From Gloeotrichia echinulata CP02 (GTDB lineage: Bacteria; Cyanobacteriota; Cyanobacteriia; Cyanobacteriales; Nostocaceae), in the NCBI GenBank assembly GCA_038087035.1, contig CP051187.1, forward strand, positions 4,345,001-4,409,000: DNA of 64,000 nt, read 5' to 3'. The translations under genes and the position numbers were made by a program. Below the pieces are notes generated by a model. The model ran no database searches. It saw nothing but the letters and a program-made list of their open reading frames with translations, and was not told where the DNA came from. Of the stretch, positions 52,373 through 60,978 are shown piece after piece. How positions within the stretch are numbered: position 1 is the first letter of the stretch; every line of letters begins with the position of its first letter.

Positions 52373-53734
52373 ATGACAGAATTTTTTAATCAATTCTCTC
52401 GCCGTAAATTTATTCTAACAGCTGGGACAGCAGCCGGGGCTGTATTGCTCAAAGGTTGTTTGGGAAATCCTCCAGAACCCGGTGGTGCAGCGCAAGCAAA
52501 AGAAGTTGAAGCGGTGAAATTAACACCAGAAACCACACCAGAAACCACCAAAGTCAAGCTGGGATATATCCCAATTGTTGAGGCTGCACCCCTGATTATT
52601 GCTAAAGAATTAGGCTTCTTTAAAAGATGGGGGATGACCGATGTAGACCTTTCCAAGCAAGCTTCTTGGGGTTCGATGCGCGATAACACCGAAATTGGTT
52701 CGGCTGGTGGTGGCGTAGATGGTGGACAATATCAAATGCCAATGCCGCATTTAATAACTGAAGGTTTAATCACCAAGGGTAAGCAGAAAATTCCCATGTA
52801 TCTCTTGGCACAATTAAACACCCAGGGTAATGGAATTGCGCTTTCTAGCAAACACGCAGGTAAAGGCGTTGAACTAGATTTATCTAAAGGGGGAAAAATC
52901 GTTTTTGACGAATTAAAATCCACAAAAAATCCCTTTACTGCTGCATTTACCTTTGCCAAAGTCAACCAAGAATTTTGGATTCGTTATTGGTTAGCAGCGG
53001 CTGGAATTAATCCCGACACAGATGTGAAATTAATTCCCGTACCAGCAGCGCAAACCGTCGCCAATATGAGAACAGGTTCAATGGACGCCTTCAGCACAGG
53101 CGACCCCTGGCCTTACCGCATTGTCAAAGACAAAATTGGTTTTTTGGCAGTATTAACAGCCGAAATGTGGAAAAATCACCCCGAAGAATACTTTGCGATG
53201 AAAGCAGACTGGGTGGATACACATCCCAAAGCAACCAAAGCAATTTTAAAAGCAATTATGGAAGCGCAACAGTGGTTAGATAACTTTGAAAACCGCGACG
53301 CTGCTGCCGCAATTTTGGGACGCCGCAATTACTTTAATTTAACACCAACATTTCTCAGGGATGCACTACAAGGTAACTACGACATGGGCAATGGGCGTGT
53401 AATTAATGATAAATCAATGGCCGTTTATTACTGGAAAGATGAAAGAGGTAGCGTTTCTTATCCCTACAAGAGCCATGATTTATGGTTCATCACAGAAAGC
53501 GTCCGCTGGGGATTTTTACCACCAGAATATTTAACTAAAGGCAAAGATTTGATCGACAGAGTTAACAAAGAAGATATTTGGCGACAAGCAGCCCAAGAAG
53601 CTGGAATTAATAGTGCGGATATTCCCACAAGCACATCTCGTGGCGTCGAAACCTTTTTTGATGGCATCACCTTTGATCCAGAAGATCCGACTGCTTACTT
53701 AAAGAGTCTCAAAATCAAAAAAGTTAACGTATAA
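52373..53734 (+). CDS. cmpA: Bicarbonate ABC transporter, substrate-binding lipoprotein CmpA
   Basis: 453 residues. Tat-like SRRKF, then a lipobox (LLKGC, Cys29). The mature part is a NrtA/CmpA-type binding protein: VKLGYIPIVEAAPLIIAKEL, QMPMPHLITEGLI, STGDPWPYRIVKDKIGFLA and SVSYPYKSHDLWFITE. These blocks match bicarbonate-binding CmpA more than nitrate-binding NrtA (for example DPWPYRIV where NrtA has EPWN). No nirA or narB lies nearby, which supports cmp. AAGGAG ribosome-binding site. First gene of the operon. Confidence 0.85.
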   Translation: MTEFFNQFSRRKFILTAGTAAGAVLLKGCLGNPPEPGGAAQAKEVEAVKLTPETTPETTKVKLGYIPIVEAAPLIIAKELGFFKRWGMTDVDLSKQASWGSMRDNTEIGSAGGGVDGGQYQMPMPHLITEGLITKGKQKIPMYLLAQLNTQGNGIALSSKHAGKGVELDLSKGGKIVFDELKSTKNPFTAAFTFAKVNQEFWIRYWLAAAGINPDTDVKLIPVPAAQTVANMRTGSMDAFSTGDPWPYRIVKDKIGFLAVLTAEMWKNHPEEYFAMKADWVDTHPKATKAILKAIMEAQQWLDNFENRDAAAAILGRRNYFNLTPTFLRDALQGNYDMGNGRVINDKSMAVYYWKDERGSVSYPYKSHDLWFITESVRWGFLPPEYLTKGKDLIDRVNKEDIWRQAAQEAGINSADIPTSTSRGVETFFDGITFDPEDPTAYLKSLKIKKVNV

Positions 53735-53940
53735 TCAAGATGCACAAAATTGATAGACTCTGTGCAAAAAAAATAGATAACCTATCTGCGTCTATCGGCG
53801 TTTATCGGCGGTTAAAGAAACGTAATTTCAATTCAAAATTTTGGCATTTGGGTGTAATATACAAAATTTAATCAACCACAGATAAACACAGATGAATCTG
53901 TAACTTAAAGAGAACACCGAACTAACCAGAGGAAAAACCC

Positions 53941-54777
53941 ATGACCACATTTTCAGCCAAACGCCGTCCCAATAATAATTTAGATAATAGCTTTATAGCA
54001 TCTATCCAAAAACAATTGCCTGACCTAATACCTCCAACTATAGCCCTGATTATCTTTCTAGTTATCTGGCAAGTATTTTCTTTTGCTGGTGGTACTTTAC
54101 CCGGTCCAATACAAGTAGTAGAAGAAACTAGGGAACTGATTATCTACCCATTTTATGACCGAGGCGGTATTGACAAAGGTCTGTTTTGGCAGATTCTCGC
54201 CAGTTTGCAACGGGTAGCTATTAGTTACACTTTGGCAGCAATTATTGGTATTGCTTTGGGTATCTTAATTGGCGTGAATAAAACCATGTCCAAAGCTTTA
54301 GATCCCATCTTTCAGTTATTGCGTACAGTACCACCTCTAGCTTGGGTGCCAATTTCCTTAGCCGCACTGCGTCAAAACGAGCCTGCAGCACTGTTCGTAA
54401 TTTTCATCACCGCAATTTGGCCAATTTTAATTAACACAGCCGTAGGCGTCAAAGAAATTCCCAGCGATTACAATAACGTTGCTAAAGTCCTGCAACTTTC
54501 CCAAAAAGAATACTTCTTTAATATCCTCATCCCTGCAGCTTTACCCTACATTTTCACAGGCTTGAGAATTGCGATTGGTTTGGCTTGGTTAGCGATTATT
54601 GCGGCAGAAATTGTCATGTCCGGTATTGTCGGTATTGGCTTCTTTATCTGGGATGCTTATCAAGCCAACAAAGTGAGTGAAGTAATTTTAGCTCTAGTCT
54701 ACATCGGCGTTGTTGGTCTGGTGCTTGATAAATTAATGTCTTGGGTGCAAAACAAGATTTTACCAGAACAAAAATAG
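53941..54777 (+). CDS. cmpB: Bicarbonate ABC transporter permease CmpB
   Basis: 278 residues with six or so hydrophobic segments and the EAA-type loop (IPSDYNNVAKVLQLSQKEYF, about 179-198) that contacts the ATPase. It forms the membrane pore with CmpC and CmpD on the inside. ATG 53941, 206 bp after cmpA; the gap is longer than usual in this operon. Confidence 0.88.
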   Translation: MTTFSAKRRPNNNLDNSFIASIQKQLPDLIPPTIALIIFLVIWQVFSFAGGTLPGPIQVVEETRELIIYPFYDRGGIDKGLFWQILASLQRVAISYTLAAIIGIALGILIGVNKTMSKALDPIFQLLRTVPPLAWVPISLAALRQNEPAALFVIFITAIWPILINTAVGVKEIPSDYNNVAKVLQLSQKEYFFNILIPAALPYIFTGLRIAIGLAWLAIIAAEIVMSGIVGIGFFIWDAYQANKVSEVILALVYIGVVGLVLDKLMSWVQNKILPEQK

Positions 54778-54782
54778 TGATT

Positions 54783-54880
54783 CGTCATTAGTCATTAGTC
54801 ATTTGTAAAAAACTAAGGACTAATGAAAAAACACCAAGGACAAATGACAAAGCACAAAGGACAAATAACAAAGGACAAAT
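54783..54880. repeat. GTCATTA/GGACAAA heptads before cmpC
   Basis: GTCATTAGTCATTTGT on the left faces GACAAATGACAAAGCACAAA and GGACAAATGAC on the right, so the leader can fold back. No ribosome-binding site remains in front of the cmpC ATG. Confidence 0.75.
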
Positions 54881-54885
54881 GACAC

Positions 54886-56889
54886 ATGAGCGTATTTGTT
54901 GGTGTTGATCAAATTGATAAGGTTTTTGAATTAACCGGTGGTGGTCAATATATCGCCCTCAAAGGGATTGACCTCGAGATTAGAAAAGGCGAATTTGTTT
55001 CTTTGATTGGTCACTCCGGTTGCGGTAAATCCACTTTATTAAACATGATTGCTGGTTTGGATTTACCTACTGAAGGTTTGGTAACTCTGGAAGGACAAAG
55101 AATTAGCAAACCAGGGCCAGACCGGATGGTGGTATTCCAAAATTATTCCTTACTACCTTGGCGGACAGTACGCGAAAATATTGCCCTGGCTGTAGACTCA
55201 GTGTTGAAAGGTTTACCCGATGCTGAACGCAAAGCTATTATTGACAAACATATCGATATGGTGGGTTTGCGTCCCCATGCTGATAAACAGCCAGGGATGT
55301 TATCGGGTGGACAAAAACAACGGGTGGCGATCGCACGTGCTTTAGCTATTCGTCCCAAGTTACTATTGTTAGATGAACCCTTCGGTGCTTTGGATGCGCT
55401 GACACGGGGGAATTTGCAAGAACAGCTAATGCAAATTTGCGAAGAAAACCAAGTTACCGCTGTGATGGTAACTCATGACGTAGATGAAGCGGTGCTGTTG
55501 TCTGACAGAATTGTGATGTTGACCAATGGTCCAGCATCTAAAATTGGTGACATCTTAGAAGTAGATATTCCCAGACCCCGCAAACGCATGGAAGTAGTAG
55601 AACATCCCAGCTACTACAGCTTGCGAAGTGAGATGATTTATTTCCTCAACCAGCAGAAGCGCATCAAAAAACTGCGGGCGAGAAAAACAACAGCGATCGC
55701 CCGTCATGGTCTAGAAAAAGTCAACTTAGATCTTGGCTTCTTACCCCTGACTGCTTGTGCGCCTTTAGCCATTGCGAAAGAAAAAGGTTTCTTCACTAAG
55801 CATGGTTTAGATGAAGTTAATCTGTTGCGCGAAAGCAGCTGGCGGGGTATCGTTGATGGTATCAGTGGTGGTTACTTGGATGCAGCCCAAATGCCTTCAG
55901 GTATGCCAATGTGGTTAACATTGGGAGGACATAATAACCAACCCATACCCGTTGTTACCGCCCTGACGATGGCTCGCAACGGTAACGCCATCACTTTAGC
56001 TAAACGCTTTTATGATGAAGGCGTCCAAAATTTATCAGACTTAAAAAATTATCTGCTTCGCACCCGTGACCAAAGGCACACAATGGGGGTAGTACATCCC
56101 GCATCTATGCACAACTTGCTGTTGCGGTACTGGCTGGCTGCTGGTGGAATTGACCCGGATGTGGACGTAGATATGAAGACCATTCCCCCAGCGCAGATGG
56201 TCGCCGACCTGCAAAACAAAAGTATAGATGGTTACTGTGTAGGTGAACCTTGGAACTACCGCGCCGCCGTTGAAGGTATCGGTTTTACCATCGCCACTGA
56301 TTTAGAAGTTTGGTTGGGACACCCCGGTAAAGTTCTCGGTGTGCGGGAAGATTGGGCAGAAGCCTATCCTAACACCCACATTGCTTTGACCAAAGCTTTG
56401 TTAGAAGCTTGCTATTACTGTTCTCAGCCAGACAATGCTGAAGAAGTTCGGCGCATTTTGGCAAGTCGAGAATACGTCAGCACTGATTTAGAATACATTC
56501 AACTCGAAGATCCCAATGGTGATAGCTGCAGCTTAGACCATCCCATGCGGCAATACGCCCATCACCAATTTTATTCTGATTCTGCCATCAACCGTCCCAG
56601 CCGCACAGAACAACTTTGGATTATGAGTCAATTGGCGCGTTGGGGTGATACTCCCTTCCCCAGAAATTGGGTGGAGGTTGTAGAACGGGTATGTCGAGTG
56701 CGTGTATTTAGCACCGCAGCGAGAGAATTAGGTTTAGATATTAGCTACACTCGCCAACCCATCCAACTATTCGATGGTACGCCCTTTAATGCTGATGATC
56801 CAATGGCTTATCTTAACAACTTGAAGATTAAACGCGATATTTCCATTGCTGAAGTCATCCTGGATGCACCAAGGAAGACTGTAGCTTGA
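54886..56889 (+). CDS. cmpC: Bicarbonate ABC transporter ATPase with CmpA-like domain, CmpC
   Basis: 667 residues. ATPase domain 1-260: Walker A GHSGCGKST (42-50), signature LSGGQKQRVAIARAL, Walker B LLLLDEPFGALD. From about 275, a domain homologous to CmpA (LDLGFLPLTACAPLAIAKEK, YCVGEPWNYRAAVEGIGF), thought to bind a regulatory ligand. The domain pair is specific to NrtC and CmpC. Length agrees with the family. Confidence 0.88.
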   Translation: MSVFVGVDQIDKVFELTGGGQYIALKGIDLEIRKGEFVSLIGHSGCGKSTLLNMIAGLDLPTEGLVTLEGQRISKPGPDRMVVFQNYSLLPWRTVRENIALAVDSVLKGLPDAERKAIIDKHIDMVGLRPHADKQPGMLSGGQKQRVAIARALAIRPKLLLLDEPFGALDALTRGNLQEQLMQICEENQVTAVMVTHDVDEAVLLSDRIVMLTNGPASKIGDILEVDIPRPRKRMEVVEHPSYYSLRSEMIYFLNQQKRIKKLRARKTTAIARHGLEKVNLDLGFLPLTACAPLAIAKEKGFFTKHGLDEVNLLRESSWRGIVDGISGGYLDAAQMPSGMPMWLTLGGHNNQPIPVVTALTMARNGNAITLAKRFYDEGVQNLSDLKNYLLRTRDQRHTMGVVHPASMHNLLLRYWLAAGGIDPDVDVDMKTIPPAQMVADLQNKSIDGYCVGEPWNYRAAVEGIGFTIATDLEVWLGHPGKVLGVREDWAEAYPNTHIALTKALLEACYYCSQPDNAEEVRRILASREYVSTDLEYIQLEDPNGDSCSLDHPMRQYAHHQFYSDSAINRPSRTEQLWIMSQLARWGDTPFPRNWVEVVERVCRVRVFSTAARELGLDISYTRQPIQLFDGTPFNADDPMAYLNNLKIKRDISIAEVILDAPRKTVA

Positions 56890-56902
56890 GTCCAGAGGAT
56901 AG

Positions 56903-56986
56903 TAGTAGGGTGCGTTATGGACGTTAGTCCTAACGCACCGAAAGTCCCTGGTGGTGCGTTAGCCTACGGCATAACACACCCTACTA
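56903..56986. mobile_element. Small inverted-repeat element (family I)
   Basis: TAGTAGGGTGCGTTATG at one end and CATAACACACCCTACTA at the other. A second inverted pair lies inside (GTTAGTCCTAACGC). It directly precedes the 21-bp minisatellite. Confidence 0.7.
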
Positions 56987-57245
56987 TAAGGCTTTTTGCT
57001 CCGACGATGAGGCTTTTTGCTCCGACGATGAGGCTTTTTGCTCCGACGATGAGGCTTTTTGCTCCGATGACGAGGCTTTTTGCTCCGACGATGAGGCTTT
57101 TTGCTCCGACGATGAGGCTTTTTGCTCCGACGATGAGGCTTTTTGCTCCGATGACGAGGCTTTTTGCTCCGATGACGAGGCTTTTTGCTCCGACGATGAG
57201 GCTTTTTGCTCCGACGATGAGGCTTTTTGCTCCGACGATGAGCCT
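56986..57245. repeat. 21-bp minisatellite between cmpC and cmpD, about 12 units
   Basis: Unit GGCTTTTTGCTCCGACGATG plus A (21 bp), with some units GATGACGA. Long frames on both strands (such as LFAPTMR repeats) follow from the period and are not protein. Confidence 0.95.
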
Positions 57246-57284
57246 TTGAACTTTAACCTTAAACTTTTTAAATATAAAACCGCC

Positions 57285-58127
57285 ATGCAAAACCGCACAC
57301 TGGGAAAACCATTAGCAACAACTAAAATTAGCAGCAGTCAGCCTTTCCTAGAAATTAAAGACGTTACCAAAGTCTACCCCACAAAGAAAGGGCCATTCAC
57401 TGTACTTGATGGTGTTAACCTTAACGTTAATCAAGGTGAGTTTATTTGCGTCATTGGTCACTCTGGCTGTGGTAAATCGACGCTGTTAAATATGGTGTCC
57501 GGTTTTAACTTTCCCACCACTGGACAAGTGTTGTTAGAAGGACAACCCATTACCAAGCCTGGCCCAGATAGAATGGTAGTATTCCAAAACTATGCTTTGC
57601 TACCTTGGCGGACTGCATTTGAAAATATCTACTTAGCGGTGAATGCGGTTTACCCCAATAAAGCAGAAGCTGAGAAGCGGGCAATTGTGCGGGATAATTT
57701 AGCAATGGTCGGTCTGAGTGACGCGATGGAAAAGAAACCCATGCAAATGTCTGGCGGTATGAGACAGCGGGTTTCTATCGCCCGTGCTTTGTCGATTCGT
57801 CCCAAGGTATTAATTTTAGACGAACCTTTTGGAGCGCTAGATGCGATTACCAAAGAAGAATTACAAGAAGAATTGCTGAAAATTTGGGGTGATAATCGCT
57901 GTACGGTTTTGATGATTACCCACGACATCGATGAGGCGCTGTTCTTGGCTGACAAATTGGTGATGATGACCAATGGTCCTCACGCCAAGATTGGCGAAGT
58001 TATGGAAATTCCCTTTTCACGCCCACGCGATCGCGCCCGCATCATGGAAGATCCAGAGTATTACAAACTGCGTAACCATGCTCTAGACTTCCTCTTTAAC
58101 CGCTTCGCCCATGATGACGTTGGTTGA
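57285..58127 (+). CDS. cmpD: Bicarbonate ABC transporter ATPase CmpD
   Basis: 280 residues from ATG 57285 (a TTG 13 codons earlier is in frame, next to the minisatellite). Walker A GHSGCGKST, signature MSGGMRQRVSIARAL, Walker B VLILDEPFGALD, H-loop MITHDIDEA. Second ATPase of the CmpABCD complex. The 395-bp gap to cmpC is filled with repeats. Confidence 0.88.
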   Translation: MQNRTLGKPLATTKISSSQPFLEIKDVTKVYPTKKGPFTVLDGVNLNVNQGEFICVIGHSGCGKSTLLNMVSGFNFPTTGQVLLEGQPITKPGPDRMVVFQNYALLPWRTAFENIYLAVNAVYPNKAEAEKRAIVRDNLAMVGLSDAMEKKPMQMSGGMRQRVSIARALSIRPKVLILDEPFGALDAITKEELQEELLKIWGDNRCTVLMITHDIDEALFLADKLVMMTNGPHAKIGEVMEIPFSRPRDRARIMEDPEYYKLRNHALDFLFNRFAHDDVG

Positions 58128-59145
58128 TATGATGTCCGCGCAATTAACCATAATACCCGGAACCCCACCCCGCATTTGCTAACGCAAACGCTCCCCTCCC
58201 CAATACTGCGTAGGATTTGCAGGGGAGGCATGGGAGGCAGGGGAAGCAGGGGAGGCAAAACTCAACGCCAGCCTCCATTTCTCCCCCTGCTCCAAGAGCT
58301 TGCCTCAACCAAGAAATTCGTTAACCGAGCAGTATTGCTCCCCTCCCCGCAAGCGAGGAGGGGAATACTTTCTTGCGGATCTAAGATTCCCGAAAAACTG
58401 GGTTTAAAGCCTCTTTACAATTTATATCAGGTTCGTCTAAATTACTTACGATAAAAACTTGGGAGACTTCTTTGCGCCTACCCTGCATTGGTGACAAGTT
58501 AAGGAAAAGGGAAAATTGTCACAAGAGGCAGGGGATCTCTTAGCAGGGGGCAAGGGGGAGGTAGTAACGGATCTTGTACTCCGACCAATCGAGAACGCCC
58601 TCTTATGGGCGGGGCTTCTCTTCGAACGCGAGTGCGTGTCGGAGACAGACGCACTCGCGTTGATACCCATGTTCCGCTCCGCTTCACGGCTTCTGGGCGA
58701 ACGCGCAGAGCGTGTTGTTCGCGGTAGCGTTGCGTAGCCGGGACAGGGATTGCTCCCCCTGCTAAGAGCCCCCTGCCCCTCCGCCTCTTCGGTCAAGGGG
58801 AGTATTTGCAGAGGTCAAAAATAGTGGGAAACTCAATCTAGACAAGTAATTGAGCGATTGAGACCAGCTATGACCACCAGCAAAAAAACCAATAGAGACC
58901 ACGCAAAAAAGAAACAGCGACCAATGGTGGAAGATGAGCCGAGCAATTGGAAAGATTAAGTAGATGGGTGTGAAAAACCCAAACTATATTAAGATAAGTA
59001 AATAAAAACTGAATTTCGTTAATACAACTTAAGCTTAATTACTTTTTTCTATTTAAGAAACAAAAAAATTGTAAATTGTAAGTCTGATTACAGAAGAAAA
59101 AACAGAAGAAAAAGATTAAAGTTGAATTTCGTGAGTAAGTAAATT
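58128..59145. other. Gap of 1 kb with GC-rich repeat material
   Basis: 58200-58260 has GGGAGGCAGGGGAAGCAGGGG-type runs shorter than coding; 58600-58745 is GC-rich with GACGCACTCGCGTT and CACTCGCG/CGCGAGTG inverted parts. Nothing in it looks like a gene apart from a possible 29-codon frame at 58870. Confidence 0.5.
58870..58959 (+). CDS. Possible 29-residue basic peptide
   Basis: MTTSKKTNRDHAKKKQRPMV followed by EDEPSNWKD. Very hydrophilic and no strong ribosome-binding site. I do not recognise it; it may be chance. Confidence 0.25.
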   Translation: MTTSKKTNRDHAKKKQRPMVEDEPSNWKD

Positions 59146-60075
59146 ATGACTAAGATTGCAGATATAGCTTATGTTACTTATAAGCATCCTAATTTAAGGG
59201 AATGTGAACAATTTCTGAATGATTTCGGAATGATAACCTCTTTTAAGAGTGAAAATAGTTTGTACCTTCGAGGAAGAGGGAAAAGCCACCATATATATGT
59301 GGTCAATTTGGCGGAAACACCTGGATTTGTTGGGTTTGCATTAGAAGCAATTTCTGAAAAAGTTTTACAAGAACTGGCAGAATTATCTGAAGCATCGACA
59401 ATTGAAGAGATGAAGACACCAGGTGGTGGTCAACGGGTAATAATAACTGATCCAAATGGATTTAACATAGAAGTAGTATATGGGATTGAAGAAGTAGAAC
59501 CATTACCCATGCCTGAACCGATGCTATGGAATAATGGTAGTGTTAAAACACGGTTTGGTACTACTCAACGTCCCAAGAAAGAGCCGAGTCCGATTTTACG
59601 TTTAGGACATATTGGAATTGATGTAAAAGACTTTGAAACAAGTTATGAATGGTATCAAAAGACGTTTGGCTTAAAAGCATCAGATTTGATTTACTACGGA
59701 CATCCTAGTTTAACAGTCGGGGGGTTTTTGCGCTGTCAAAAAGGTTCCGAATGGGTCGATCATCATACCATTGCTATGTTACAAGGATCTGAAGCGAAAG
59801 TGCATCATACCGCCTTTGAGGTACAAGATTTTGACGCGGTTAGCATTGGTCATCACTGGTTACTTGAAAAAGGATGGACTCCAGTTTGGGGAGTTGGTCG
59901 CCATTTGTTGGGAAGTCAGGTATTTGACTATTGGAAAGATCCATTTGGCAGCTTGATTGAACATTTTACAGACGGGGATGTATTTAATGAAAGCACCGAA
60001 ACATCAGTTCATGCTGGGGGTTTAGACATTCTCTATCAATGGGGTTCAGCGATTCCTGAGAGCTTTTTAGGATAA
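59146..60075 (+). CDS. VOC superfamily extradiol-dioxygenase-like protein
   Basis: 309 residues, two glyoxalase-type modules. Metal ligands in the C-terminal module: His (RLGHIGIDV), His (VHHTAFEV), Glu (SLIEHFTDG). This is the set for Fe-dependent ring-cleavage enzymes (catechol 2,3-dioxygenase fold), although VOC proteins can do other reactions. ATG 59146. It starts a run of three genes (VOC, nitroreductase, FAAL) on one strand that looks like a natural-product cluster. Confidence 0.8.
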   Translation: MTKIADIAYVTYKHPNLRECEQFLNDFGMITSFKSENSLYLRGRGKSHHIYVVNLAETPGFVGFALEAISEKVLQELAELSEASTIEEMKTPGGGQRVIITDPNGFNIEVVYGIEEVEPLPMPEPMLWNNGSVKTRFGTTQRPKKEPSPILRLGHIGIDVKDFETSYEWYQKTFGLKASDLIYYGHPSLTVGGFLRCQKGSEWVDHHTIAMLQGSEAKVHHTAFEVQDFDAVSIGHHWLLEKGWTPVWGVGRHLLGSQVFDYWKDPFGSLIEHFTDGDVFNESTETSVHAGGLDILYQWGSAIPESFLG

Positions 60076-60101
60076 CGATTACAAAAAGAGGATAAACAAA
60101 A

Positions 60102-60749
60102 ATGAATATCAAGGAAATTTTTGAAAAAAGGCGGTCTACACGTAAGTTTCGGACTGATCCAATTTCTAATGAAATTTTAAACGAGATTTTTCACTTAGGG
60201 TTTCAAGCTCCTTCAAGTTACAATTTGCAACCTTGGCGATTTATTGTAGTTAGAGACTCTGAAAATAAGGCAAAGTTGAGAGAATTTGGCTTTGAACAGG
60301 ATAAGTTAGTAGATGCACCTGTTGTCTTAATTTGTTGTGGCGATCGCACTGTAAGCAATCGTCGTTATATAAATGAAGTGATTGAGTTAGGACGGCAAAT
60401 CGGTACTATCTCAGAAAAACGGGCTAAGTTTATGCATATGGCTATTCCGCCTTTTTTCCAATTCAAACCCTGTTATCAGTCTTATGAGTCTTGGACAAAC
60501 CGACAAGTAATGATTGCTGTTACTTATCTAATGATAGCTGCACAAAGTTTAGGGGTTGATAGTTGTCCAATTGAAGGTTTTGTGGCCAAACCATTACGGG
60601 AATATTTTCAAATTCCTGAATCAGTGGATGTTTGTTGTCTGTTGGCTTTGGGTTATGCAGATGAACCATTCAGTCAGTATGGAGGGCGTTTTGGGACAGA
60701 TAAGCTGTGTTATGGAGAAATTTATGGAGAGTCTGTTAATTTAGCCTAA
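60102..60749 (+). CDS. Nitroreductase family flavoprotein
   Basis: 215 residues. FMN-binding IFEKRRSTRKFRTDPISNEI, FQAPSSYNLQPWRFIVVRD and the C-terminal LALGYADE(P). Such enzymes reduce nitro groups, quinones or enamides with NAD(P)H. 26 bp after the VOC gene, so probably co-transcribed. Likely a tailoring enzyme, by context. Confidence 0.85.
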   Translation: MNIKEIFEKRRSTRKFRTDPISNEILNEIFHLGFQAPSSYNLQPWRFIVVRDSENKAKLREFGFEQDKLVDAPVVLICCGDRTVSNRRYINEVIELGRQIGTISEKRAKFMHMAIPPFFQFKPCYQSYESWTNRQVMIAVTYLMIAAQSLGVDSCPIEGFVAKPLREYFQIPESVDVCCLLALGYADEPFSQYGGRFGTDKLCYGEIYGESVNLA

Positions 60750-60978
60750 AAAAATGGGTCTTTCGTAGGCGTTATGCTGAATTTTCAACTCAAATTAGGG
60801 ACTGGTCTTTAAAATCCAGTGTTTCAGGTAGTTAAAACCTAGATTTTTCCCAAAAGCTAAAACGTCAAGATTAAAAGCCGCCTTTCTTGCCCATCAAGGG
60901 ATATGAGCTAATTTATGTTTTTAGCATAACAAGTAATGAAGAACCAAAAAAATCATGAATACTACTTAGAGGGGGACA

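Noticed and set aside
56917..57298. Open frames of LFAPTMR and SSEQKA repeats between cmpC and cmpD
   Set aside because: Minisatellite with the 21-bp period; no coding sign.
52373..58127. Nitrate transporter nrtABCD
   Set aside because: The paralogues are close, but the binding protein has CmpA-type blocks (QMPMPHLITEGLI, GDPWPYRIV, VSYPYKSHDLWF), and neither nirA nor narB is present. An assay would settle it.
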